Of a DNA stretch of 8,924 nt, positions 1 through 7,018 are shown one piece after another. The notes under the pieces are model-generated. The model was not told the DNA's origin. It saw only the letters and a list, made by a program, of their open reading frames with translations, and searched no databases. A program made the position numbers and the translations under genes. Source of the DNA: Chloroflexota bacterium (GTDB lineage: Bacteria > Chloroflexota > UBA6077 > JADZDV01); assembly GCA_020850915.1 (NCBI GenBank), contig JADZDV010000004.1:1-8924 (forward strand), in the 5' to 3' direction. How positions within the stretch are numbered: the stretch's first letter is position 1; the number at the start of each line of letters is the position of its first letter.

Positions 1-35
1 ACGGGGCCACGTTCCGAATCAACTCTGGAGTGAGC

Positions 36-1259
36 ATGGCAGGCAAGTACGCGAAAGGTCCCTTCGCCGTCGACTGGGAGGAGCGATACGATTTCCCGGC
101 CCTGCGGCGGAAGAAGCTCGGGAAGGTCCAGCAGGAGCTGGCCGCTTCCGGTATCGACGCGCTCCTTCTCTGGAAGGACGAGAACGTCCGCTACCTCACC
201 AGCCTGCGCGCGCAGCTCATCGCGGGCAAGAGCACGTCGCTGAACGGTGTCCTGGTCGGCAAGAACGAAGAGCCGATCCTGCTCTGCTCCGGCGGCGAGC
301 GGGACAAGGCGCTCTTCGGCATGCCCTGGCTGGCCGGCGTGCACTCCGTGCCGATCATGGAGCAGCGCGACCTGGTGGAGGGCTTCGTCAAGGAGATTCT
401 CGGACCCCTGCTGCGCGAGCGCGGCATTGACGGCGGCAAGCTCGGCATTGACCAGGCGAACATCTCCCTGCTCGAGCTGCTGCGCAAGCACTTCCCGAAC
501 ATGGAGATCGTGGACGGCGACACGGTCATGCAGCAGGCGCGCTGGGTCAAGCTCGACGAGGAGATTCCGATCATCGAGGAGGCCTGCGCCATCGGCGACA
601 GCGTGACCCAGCGCGCCCTCGACGAGACGCGGGCGGGTCGGCGCGAGATGGAAGTGGCTGGCGATGCGATGCAGACGCTCTACTACCTCGGCGGTGAGAT
701 GGCGCACGTCATCACGCCGTTCGTGGCCACCGGCGAGCACATGTCACCCCCGCACCGTATCTGCTCAGACAAGATCATCCGCAACGGCGATCTGGCCTTC
801 ATCGACATTGGCGCAATGTGGAACGGCTACTTCGGCGACATTGGGCGTACGACCATCGTAGGCAAGCCGAACCGCCGCCAGAAAGAGGTCTACACGGCGG
901 TGTACGAGGGCCTGATGGCAGGTATCGACAGGATGCGGCCGGGCAACACGAACAAGGACGTCTCGGACGCGATCATCGCGAAGATCGGCGAGCACGGCCT
1001 GTCGGATCACCTGTTCAACCTGTTCATCGGCCACGGCATCGGCATGGGCGCGAACGAGCCGCCCTACATCGGCGAGACCCTGCCCGGCGCCCCGGTCTAC
1101 GAGCTGAAACCGAACATGGTGTTCGCCGTCGAGCCGCTCGTCTGGGTGCCCGACGTCCAGGGCGGCGCGGGCGTGCGCATCGAGGACATGGTGCTCGTCA
1201 CCGACGGCCCGGCGAGGGTGCTGTCCCGCGTGGAGTACGAGGAGCGCCTGCTGCTTTAG
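36..1259 (+). CDS. M24 family metallopeptidase (Xaa-Pro aminopeptidase/creatinase-like)
   Basis: A 407-aa cytosolic protein of the pita-bread M24 fold, most like Xaa-Pro dipeptidases and aminopeptidases. An N-terminal creatinase-like domain covers about residues 20-165 and the catalytic domain about 175-400. All five expected metal ligands are present: Asp257 in FIDIGA, Asp268 in FGDIGRT, His333 in GHGIGMG, Glu366 in AVEP and Glu383 in RIED. A PPHR motif near residue 240 lies where the family carries a substrate-site histidine. The intact dinuclear site supports a hydrolase, probably cleaving an X-Pro or related amide bond; substrate cannot be read from sequence. The ATG at 36 is preferred because GGAG at 27-30 lies 5 nt upstream; an in-frame GTG at 30 would overlap that site. 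No signal peptide or membrane segment is seen. It is convergent with the next gene, and its upstream neighbours lie outside the window. Creatinase or another amidinohydrolase-like role is a less likely alternative. Confidence 0.93.
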   Translation: MAGKYAKGPFAVDWEERYDFPALRRKKLGKVQQELAASGIDALLLWKDENVRYLTSLRAQLIAGKSTSLNGVLVGKNEEPILLCSGGERDKALFGMPWLAGVHSVPIMEQRDLVEGFVKEILGPLLRERGIDGGKLGIDQANISLLELLRKHFPNMEIVDGDTVMQQARWVKLDEEIPIIEEACAIGDSVTQRALDETRAGRREMEVAGDAMQTLYYLGGEMAHVITPFVATGEHMSPPHRICSDKIIRNGDLAFIDIGAMWNGYFGDIGRTTIVGKPNRRQKEVYTAVYEGLMAGIDRMRPGNTNKDVSDAIIAKIGEHGLSDHLFNLFIGHGIGMGANEPPYIGETLPGAPVYELKPNMVFAVEPLVWVPDVQGGAGVRIEDMVLVTDGPARVLSRVEYEERLLL

Positions 1260-1275
1260 CGGCTGGCTCAGCCGC
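1259..1275. terminator. Candidate bidirectional terminator hairpin spanning both stop codons
   Basis: A perfect 7-bp inverted repeat, GCGGCTG/CAGCCGC, with a 3-nt loop. Its left arm begins on the last base of the peptidase TAG stop, and its loop and right arm contain the TGA stop of the opposing gene (1268-1270). There is no U-tract on either side, so intrinsic termination is uncertain. It is the only hairpin in the 8-bp gap between the two convergent genes. Confidence 0.4.
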
Positions 1276-2986
1276 GGATGATCGCCAGCGCCTGGCGGAC
1301 CGCCGCCTCGGGTGGCTGAGAGACGTCAACCACGCCGCTGAGACCGGCACCGCTGAGACCGTTGCCAGCGTGGTTCGCGTGGGGCGGCCCCTCCGCGAGC
1401 CGCCCCACGCTCTCTGCCGATTCGCGGGTCGGACCGGACTCGTCGCCCACCGTCTCCGGACCCTCGCACCGAAGGACGATGAAGCGTGCGCCCAGCCTCG
1501 CCGCGAGATCCTCGATCTCATCGCGCTCGGGCGCTGGCGCGACTCCCAGGTCCACGATGACCGGCTGCTGGCGGCGTAGGCGACTCGCCGCCCGGCGGCG
1601 GACAAGCGCATAAGCGCGATCCAAGCCAGCCGCTCCGTCCGCGCGGTCCTGGGGCTGGGGCCGTTTGTCCTGCTCTAACGGGGGACCATCGCTCTCCAGC
1701 TCGTCGTCTCGCGGGCCCCGCGTCAGGTACACCAGGCCAAGACGCCGGGCCAGGCCCCGCGCCAGCTCCGTCTGTCTCCTCGCACGCGGCCCCGTCACGA
1801 CGATCAGCGTGCGCTCCGGAACGCCGCCGGCGTACGCCCACGCAAGATCGAAGTAGGCTGCCGCGTCGGCGGCAATCTGCTCCGAGCGCTCAGGCGTCAG
1901 GCCGGGCTGCCGGAGCCGCAAGCTCAGCACTTTCCCGCGAACGTACGCCCGATAACACTTATAGAAGTCCAGCAGCAGCGGCAGGTCGTGGTCGCGGCTG
2001 GTGGTGACGTAGGCCTCCACGTAGGCGGCGGCCAGGTCAGCGCGCCCGTAGTGATCGAAGTCCATCGCCAGGAACGCCACGTCGGCTGCCACGTCAGCAC
2101 ACCGGAACCGCGGCGAGAACTCCAGGCAATCGAAGAGCTGGAGCCGGCGCCCCTCTACGCAGACGCTGGCCGCGTGCAGGTCGCCGTGGCCGTCCCGCAC
2201 GCGGTGGGTCGCCGCTCGCTTTTCGAGCAGCACGCCTCGGCGGACGAGGAACCCCTCGACGTACGACTGAATGCCGATGGCGACGGTGGGCGACACAGTC
2301 CTGCCCACGAAGGGAGCGACCTCGAGGAAGTTCTCGTCCCAGTTCGCCTTCACAGCGCGCGGGGATCCGAACTCGTCCACACCGGGTCCCGTCGCGGCTG
2401 TGGCGTGGAACCGCGACAGGCGGCGCGCAAGCCTTCTGGCCAGGCTGGCGTCCACCGCGTCGCGCTTCAGCATCTGGTCAAGCATGCCCTCGGCCGGCAG
2501 TCGGCGCATCCACACCGCCGGCTCGACAACGCGGCCCTCGCCCCCCACACTGAAGTCGCTGCCCCGCTCGACGATCTCCACCACGCCGAGGTAGACGTCA
2601 GGACAAAGCCGTCGGTTGAGCCGCACCTCCGCGGCGCAGTCCACCGCTCGGCGCTCGACGGTCGAGAAGTCCAGGAAGCCAAAGCTCACAGGCTTCTTGA
2701 TCTTGTACACGTACGCGCCAGCCAGAATCACCCAGGAGATGTGTGTCTCGACAAGCTGGATGTCGTCCGCCGGGTGCGGAAAGGCACGGGGCCGCAGGAG
2801 CGCGCTGACATAGGCCGGCAGACCGTCGTCGGGTGCATCGCGAGGGCCGCCAGGCGGCGTGCTCGACAACCTGAGGCTGGCCGACGCTGCCTCTAGAGAG
2901 CACCGGGCTGTCTCCGGCGGCGGAGACCCTCTGCCCTCTGCTGGAGGGTGCGCGCTCGACGTGTTCTGTCGACCGAAGACGGCCAT
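1268..2986 (-). CDS. APH-fold/P-loop kinase fusion homologue with degenerate active-site motifs
   Basis: A 572-aa homologue of the 'bifunctional aminoglycoside phosphotransferase/ATP-binding protein' family (COG2187 plus COG0645 type). Family similarity starts near residue 56 (LPAYVSALL) and includes the hallmark YKIKKPVSFGFLDFS segment with nucleotide-binding Lys95, Glu120, and a Brenner-type HGDLH motif (His267, catalytic Asp269). The metal-binding Asn of HxDxxxxN is Ser274, while the second metal Asp (LFD, Asp286) is kept. The C-terminal P-loop-like domain starts near 389, but the Walker A position reads GPRARRQT (399-406), with the Gly-Lys pair replaced by Arg-Gln. The final 60 residues are Gly/Ser-rich. 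It may be a pseudokinase or bind nucleotide differently. The start is uncertain: ATG 3082 gives 604 aa but lies about 15 nt from an operator-like box and has no Shine-Dalgarno. ATG 2986 is used here, and TTG 2869 would best match the homology boundary. It is divergent from the USP gene. Confidence 0.82.
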   Translation of the reverse strand: MAVFGRQNTSSAHPPAEGRGSPPPETARCSLEAASASLRLSSTPPGGPRDAPDDGLPAYVSALLRPRAFPHPADDIQLVETHISWVILAGAYVYKIKKPVSFGFLDFSTVERRAVDCAAEVRLNRRLCPDVYLGVVEIVERGSDFSVGGEGRVVEPAVWMRRLPAEGMLDQMLKRDAVDASLARRLARRLSRFHATAATGPGVDEFGSPRAVKANWDENFLEVAPFVGRTVSPTVAIGIQSYVEGFLVRRGVLLEKRAATHRVRDGHGDLHAASVCVEGRRLQLFDCLEFSPRFRCADVAADVAFLAMDFDHYGRADLAAAYVEAYVTTSRDHDLPLLLDFYKCYRAYVRGKVLSLRLRQPGLTPERSEQIAADAAAYFDLAWAYAGGVPERTLIVVTGPRARRQTELARGLARRLGLVYLTRGPRDDELESDGPPLEQDKRPQPQDRADGAAGLDRAYALVRRRAASRLRRQQPVIVDLGVAPAPERDEIEDLAARLGARFIVLRCEGPETVGDESGPTRESAESVGRLAEGPPHANHAGNGLSGAGLSGVVDVSQPPEAAVRQALAIIRG

Positions 2987-3097
2987 CCTGTGACTCACAC
3001 TTCCGTGCCAGCCTCGCGCAGGCAGTTCTCTGGCGTGCAGCACCCACGCAGCCTTCTTCAGTATGACGGCGAGAGGTTTCATCGCGGGTAGCGACGT

Positions 3098-3114
3098 GTA
3101 AACGGGCGGTGAAC
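3098..3114 (-). promoter_or_regulatory. PHO-box-like direct repeat facing the APH-like gene
   Basis: On the minus strand this reads GTTCAC-CGCCC-GTTTAC, two half-sites exactly 11 bp apart. Including flanking bases, GTTCACC-N4-GTTTACA closely matches the 11-nt direct-repeat units of Streptomyces PhoP boxes (GTTCACC repeated), which are bound by an OmpR/PhoB-family regulator. It lies about 16 bp upstream of ATG 3082 and 112 bp upstream of ATG 2986, which favours the downstream start. The regulator's identity is inferred from the repeat alone. Confidence 0.55.
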
Positions 3115-3159
3115 GAGGGCGTGCAACGTCAGGCGCTCGCTCTCGGACGTCGCCATATC

Positions 3160-3177
3160 GTTCACACGCTGTTTACC
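3160..3177 (+). promoter_or_regulatory. PHO-box-like direct repeat facing the USP operon
   Basis: GTTCAC-ACGCT-GTTTAC with 11-bp half-site spacing, followed by CTG, so the second half-site sits in the 9-mer GTTTACCTG (3171-3179). It is oriented toward the USP gene and ends about 115 nt before its ATG. No convincing -10 hexamer was found downstream. With the box at 3098-3114 it forms an outward-facing pair in the divergent promoter region. The rest of the interval 2987-3291 shows no gene. Confidence 0.55.
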
Positions 3178-3275
3178 TGAGGCAACGGCGACGTCAACGC
3201 GCCCAGGCGATGATCCTCGGGCAACCAGGCTGCGAAAAGTGGGCCGAGTCGGGGGATGGACGCCAGGACCGCGGC

Positions 3276-3283
3276 AGAAGGAG
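3276..3283 (+). promoter_or_regulatory. Ribosome binding site that fixes the USP start
   Basis: AGAAGGAG ends 8 nt before ATG 3292. This favours 3292 over the in-frame ATG at 3256, which has no comparable site and would add 12 residues ahead of the family's usual start (MPETILVPLDGS). Confidence 0.8.
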
Positions 3284-3291
3284 TCAACGAG

Positions 3292-4200
3292 ATGCCCGAG
3301 ACTATTCTCGTCCCGCTGGACGGCTCGGCCCTGGCGGAGTGCGCCCTGCCGTATGCCAGGCAGATCGGGCGCGCCAGCGGCGCTCGAATCCTGCTGCTGC
3401 GCGCGACGCAACCTCGCTCCCTGCCAGCCGCGGACTCGATCGCCGCGGAGAGAGCCGCTGCCGGCGAGGTGGACTCCTACCTGGCAGCGGTGGCGACCAC
3501 GCTCTCGGGCGACGGGCCCGTCGAAACCGCCGTCTTCTATGGCGATCCGGTCGAGGCGATCGTCACCGAAGCCGGACTTCGAGACGTCCTGCTTGTCGTC
3601 ATGGCCACTCATGCCCGCACCGGCGTCGATCGGTTAGTCTTTGGGAGCATCGCCGAGGCCATCATGCAGCGGTCGCCGGCGCCGGTCCTGCTCGTTCACG
3701 AGAGCACCCGAGACGCCGAAACGATCGCCACCCAGCCGCGCATCGTCGTCCCGCTAGACGGCTCGCCGTTTGCGGAGGAGGCGCTCGGCACCGCCGCGGC
3801 CGTGGCGGAGCAGCTTGGCGGCGAGCTGGTGCTGGTCCAGGCGATCAACCCGCCAGAGCATGGGACAGTGAGCGCGGACGGCCGGATCGTCGCCACAGTC
3901 GATCAGGTGCTGGACCGCCTTCGTGCGGAGGCACGGGACTACCTGGAGCATACCGCGGCCCGTATCTTCGCGGGCCGGAGCGGGCCAGCGCCGAAGATCG
4001 AGGTGCGATTGGGCGCGCCAACCGCGGCGATCGTGGAGGCAAGCGCCGAGAACCGGGCGGCGATGGTGGTCATGGCCACACACGGCCGCACCGGTATGGC
4101 ACGGCTGCTGCTGGGCAGTGTTGCTCGCGGGGTGGTCCACGACGGCCCGGTACCGGTCCTGCTGGTGCGTCCGGCCGCGATTCGACAGGTGGCTTCCTGA
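3292..4200 (+). CDS. Tandem-domain universal stress protein (UspA family)
   Basis: A 302-aa cytosolic protein with two complete USP domains, about residues 1-136 and 148-294. Each opens with the family signature (ILVPLDGSALAE at 5-16; IVVPLDGSPFAEEAL at 151-165). Each ends with the nucleotide-loop region: MATHARTGVDRLVFGS at 104-119 and MATHGRTGMARLLLGS at 261-276. The second loop resembles typical ATP-binding USPs; the first has Ala for the conserved Gly after His, so the two domains may differ in nucleotide binding. Tandem USPs of about 300 aa typically serve in stress, hypoxia or dormancy survival, usually by binding ATP and partner proteins rather than catalysing a reaction. The next gene begins 9 bp after the stop, with the stop codon inside that gene's ribosome-binding region, so the two are probably co-transcribed. 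A PHO-like box lies upstream. Confidence 0.93.
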   Translation: MPETILVPLDGSALAECALPYARQIGRASGARILLLRATQPRSLPAADSIAAERAAAGEVDSYLAAVATTLSGDGPVETAVFYGDPVEAIVTEAGLRDVLLVVMATHARTGVDRLVFGSIAEAIMQRSPAPVLLVHESTRDAETIATQPRIVVPLDGSPFAEEALGTAAAVAEQLGGELVLVQAINPPEHGTVSADGRIVATVDQVLDRLRAEARDYLEHTAARIFAGRSGPAPKIEVRLGAPTAAIVEASAENRAAMVVMATHGRTGMARLLLGSVARGVVHDGPVPVLLVRPAAIRQVAS

Positions 4201-4209
4201 GGCGCCACG

Positions 4210-6915
4210 ATGGCCGCTCCCTACCCGGCTCACCGGGAAGCCGACTTTCCACTGCGAGACGGCGCCACTGTCCACATCCGGCCGGTGCGCCCGGACGACG
4301 AGCCTCGCCTGCTCGAGTTCTTCGCGGCGCTCTCCCCGGAGTCACGCGGGCTACGCTTCTTCTCCTACGCGGTGGACCTGGCTGGCGCCGCGTGGCGCGA
4401 GTCAACGGTGGACTACCAGCACCGATTCGGCCTCGTGGCGACGACTGGACCTGACGAGCGGATCGCCGGCCAGGCTTCGTACGTCACGACGGACGATCCC
4501 GAGCGCGCAGAGGTGGCGTTCGCTGTGGACGATGCCTCTCAGGGGCGGGGCCTCGGCACGCTCCTTCTGGGCCAGCTCGCGGAGATCGCCGCTGGGAACG
4601 GGGTGCGGGTCTTCGAGGCTGAGATTCTGCCCTCAAACCATCGCATGCTGCAGGTCTTCCGGCAGTCCGGGTTTCCCGTCGAGGTCCGGTCGTATCCCGA
4701 CGAGCTGCGCGTCACCTTTCCGACCTCCCTCTCCGGTGAGGCACTCGCCCGCTTCGAGCAACGCGAGCAGATCGCCGCGGCGAACGCGCTGACGGCATTT
4801 CTCTGCCCGCGGTCCGTCGCGGTCCTCGGCGCATCTCGGCAACGAGGGACGGTAGGCGGTGAGGTCTTCCACAACCTGCTCGCCTCGCAGTTCGCCGGTC
4901 CCGTCTACCCGGTCAACCCCGCGGCAAAGGTGGTCCAGTGCGTCCTGGCGTATCCCTCGGTGGAGGTCGTGCCGGGTCCGGTGGACCTGGCGGTGATCGC
5001 CGTGCCGGCCACGCAGGTGCTCGCGGCCGCCGAGGCCTGCGGTCGCAAGGGGGTCCGGGCGCTGGTCGTGCTGTCCGCTGGCTTCGGAGAAGTTGGACCG
5101 GAGGGGCGCGAGCGGCAAGCAGCCCTGCTCCGCGCCTGCCGCGCCTCGGGCATGCGGCTCATCGGCCCGAACTGCCTTGGCATCGCGAACTCAGACCCGG
5201 CCTTCTCCTTCAACGCCACCTTTGGACCGCTCCCACCGCCACCGGGGAACATCGCGTTCTCCTCCCAGAGCGGTGCCCTGGCGCTGGCCGCGATCGACTA
5301 CGCCGGCGCCCTCGGGCTGGGCATCTCGAGCTTTGTCTCCGTGGGCAACAAGGCGGATATCTCCGGCAACGATCTGCTCAGCTACTGGGAGACAGACCCC
5401 CGGACCGACGTCATCCTGCTGTACGTGGAGTCGTTCGGCAACCCGCGGAAGTTCTCACGTATCGCCCGCCGGGTCGGCCAGGCCAAGCCGATCGTCGCTG
5501 TGAAGAGCGGTCGCTCCAGTGCCGGCGCTCGGGCAACATCCTCCCACACGGGCGCCCTGCTGGCCGCATCCGACGTGACGGTCGACGCGCTGTTCCGACA
5601 GAGCGGCGTCATTCGGACGGAGACGCTGGAGGAGCTGTTCTCCGTCGCCTCGCTGCTGGCCAACCAGCCGCTCCCGCGCGGCAGGGGCGTGGGCATCGTG
5701 ACCAATGTGGGCGGACCGGCGATTCTCTGCGCCGACGCCTGCGAGGCCCAGGGCCTGCACGTCCCGGAGCTGTCCGGCGAGACGCGGCTCCGCCTGCGCG
5801 CGTTCCTCCCATCCGAGGCGAGCGTCGGCAATCCCGTGGACATGATCGCCTCGGCGAGCGCGGACAACTTCCGCGCGGCGATCGAGGTTGTCGCGGCCGA
5901 CCCGAGCGTGGACGCCGTCATCATGATCTTCATTCCACCTCTGGCAACGCGGTCGGAAGACGTCGCGAAAGCCACAGTGGAAGCCACCCGGGCCCTGAAC
6001 GGCAGCAAGCCCGTGCTGGCGGTGTTCATGTCGTCCCGCGGTGTGCCCGCTGAGCTTCGCGCCGCGGAGCTGCACGTTCCATCCTACGCCTTCCCGGAGA
6101 TGGCGGCCATTGCGCTGGCCCACGCCGCGCGCTATAGCGAGTGGCGCTCCCAACCGATCGAGGCGCCGCCCGCGCTCTCCAACGCCCGGCCTGACGAAGC
6201 CGCTGCCGTCGTGGCGGCGGCACTGGGGCGGGGCGACGGCTGGCTGGGGCAAGACGAGGTCCACCGTCTGCTCGGCTGCTATGGTCTCCCGGTTGCGACC
6301 CAGGCGACCGCGGCCACGCCCGAGGCGGCCGCCGCTGTGGCGGAACAGATCGGGCCTGAGGTTGCGCTCAAGGCGATCGCACCTGGCGTGGTCCACAAGA
6401 CCGAGATGGGCGCGGTGCGCCTCGGCCTCCGGGGCGCCCAGGCCGTTCTCCTGGCGGCCAGGGAGATGGAGCGAGCGCTGGCCGCCGCCGGGCACCCGCC
6501 GGAGGGCTACCTGGTCCAGGAGATGGTCCCACAGGGCGTCGAGATGATCGTTGGCATCGTGCACGACCCGCAATTCGGGCCGGTCGTGGCCTGTGGCGCC
6601 GGCGGCACGCTGGTAGAGCTGCTGAAGGACGTCCAGGTCCGACTGACGCCGCTGACCCGGCAGGACGCGTCGGAGATGCTGCGCGGCCTGAAGACGTACC
6701 CGCTGCTCACAGGCTTTCGAGGCTCGCAGCCGTGCGACCTCACGGCGCTGGAGGACGCGCTCCTTCGGGTGAGCGTCCTGGCCGAGAACCTGCCCCAGAT
6801 CGTCGAGCTGGACCTGAACCCCCTCGTCGTGCACCCGCGAGGCGCCACGGTGGTGGACGCCAGGGTGCGGGTGCAGGCCGTTGACCCGCCGCGCCCTATG
6901 GGGGCGCGGCGGTGA
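4210..6915 (+). CDS. GNAT acetyltransferase-acyl-CoA synthetase (ADP-forming) fusion, Pat-like
   Basis: A 901-aa fusion protein. Residues 15-170 form a GNAT domain with the acetyl-CoA-binding QGRGLG loop (111-116), Glu101 on the preceding strand and the C-terminal NHRMLQVFRQSGF helix. Residues 196-480 are the CoA-binding and succinyl-CoA-ligase-like domains: VAVLGASRQRG at 203, GPNCLG at 319 and SQSGALA at 352. The SSHTGA motif with His446 matches the phosphohistidine of active ADP-forming acetate-CoA ligases. Residues 670-895 are an ATP-grasp domain (ALKAIAPGVVHKTEMG at 719-734, ELDLNPL at 866-872). Such fusions include protein lysine acyltransferases of the Pat type; here the GNAT is at the N terminus, the reverse of enterobacterial Pat. 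Possible roles are lysine acylation, acyl-CoA/ATP interconversion, or both. GAGG at 4199-4202 is a likely ribosome site overlapping the USP stop. Its pairing with a USP makes the USP a candidate acylation substrate. Confidence 0.9.
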   Translation: MAAPYPAHREADFPLRDGATVHIRPVRPDDEPRLLEFFAALSPESRGLRFFSYAVDLAGAAWRESTVDYQHRFGLVATTGPDERIAGQASYVTTDDPERAEVAFAVDDASQGRGLGTLLLGQLAEIAAGNGVRVFEAEILPSNHRMLQVFRQSGFPVEVRSYPDELRVTFPTSLSGEALARFEQREQIAAANALTAFLCPRSVAVLGASRQRGTVGGEVFHNLLASQFAGPVYPVNPAAKVVQCVLAYPSVEVVPGPVDLAVIAVPATQVLAAAEACGRKGVRALVVLSAGFGEVGPEGRERQAALLRACRASGMRLIGPNCLGIANSDPAFSFNATFGPLPPPPGNIAFSSQSGALALAAIDYAGALGLGISSFVSVGNKADISGNDLLSYWETDPRTDVILLYVESFGNPRKFSRIARRVGQAKPIVAVKSGRSSAGARATSSHTGALLAASDVTVDALFRQSGVIRTETLEELFSVASLLANQPLPRGRGVGIVTNVGGPAILCADACEAQGLHVPELSGETRLRLRAFLPSEASVGNPVDMIASASADNFRAAIEVVAADPSVDAVIMIFIPPLATRSEDVAKATVEATRALNGSKPVLAVFMSSRGVPAELRAAELHVPSYAFPEMAAIALAHAARYSEWRSQPIEAPPALSNARPDEAAAVVAAALGRGDGWLGQDEVHRLLGCYGLPVATQATAATPEAAAAVAEQIGPEVALKAIAPGVVHKTEMGAVRLGLRGAQAVLLAAREMERALAAAGHPPEGYLVQEMVPQGVEMIVGIVHDPQFGPVVACGAGGTLVELLKDVQVRLTPLTRQDASEMLRGLKTYPLLTGFRGSQPCDLTALEDALLRVSVLAENLPQIVELDLNPLVVHPRGATVVDARVRVQAVDPPRPMGARR

Positions 6916-6918
6916 GGC

Positions 6919-6981
6919 CCGGCGGCTCGCCGAACCGCCTGAGGGTCTCGCTGACGGCCGGACAAACGAGCGAGCCGCCGG
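6919..6981. terminator. 12-bp perfect inverted repeat between convergent genes
   Basis: CCGGCGGCTCGC at 6919-6930 is the exact reverse complement of GCGAGCCGCCGG at 6970-6981, with 39 nt between. It starts 3 nt after the acyltransferase stop and ends 37 nt before the end of the convergent DksA-like gene. The very GC-rich stem could end transcription or protect 3' ends of both messages. No U-tract follows, and the loop is longer than in a standard intrinsic terminator. Confidence 0.4.
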
Positions 6982-7018
6982 ACGAGGGCGCTCCGGGGAC
7001 CGCGGCGGGCAAGCCCGG

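Noticed and set aside
818..1579. 253-aa plus-strand frame running from the peptidase gene into the APH-like gene
   Set aside because: It is Arg/Gly/Ala-rich, matches no family, and overlaps conserved metal-ligand motifs in the true frame.
1988..2896. 302-aa open frame on the plus strand opposite the APH-like gene
   Set aside because: It has no recognisable domain and is rich in His, Arg and Ala as expected from an antisense frame of a GC-rich gene. The minus strand encodes clear family motifs across the same bases.
3083..3291. DosR-type palindrome upstream of the USP and APH-like genes
   Set aside because: Looked for because of the similarity to Rv2004c/Rv2005c, but no GGGACT/AGTCCC-type dyad is present; only 11-bp direct repeats are.
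3210..4454. 414-aa plus-strand open frame overlapping the USP gene
   Set aside because: It is Arg/Gly-rich in an alternative frame; the frame starting at 3292 carries two USP domains and a strong ribosome site.
5455..6834. 459-aa minus-strand open frame within the acyltransferase gene
   Set aside because: It is antisense to well-conserved ligase and ATP-grasp motifs, and its composition (Gly, Arg, His, Gln rich) does not look like a folded protein.
7006..7017. CGGGC-AA-GCCCG mini-inverted repeat before the DksA-like stop
   Set aside because: The 2-nt loop is too tight for a stable hairpin, and such short GC dyads are common by chance here.
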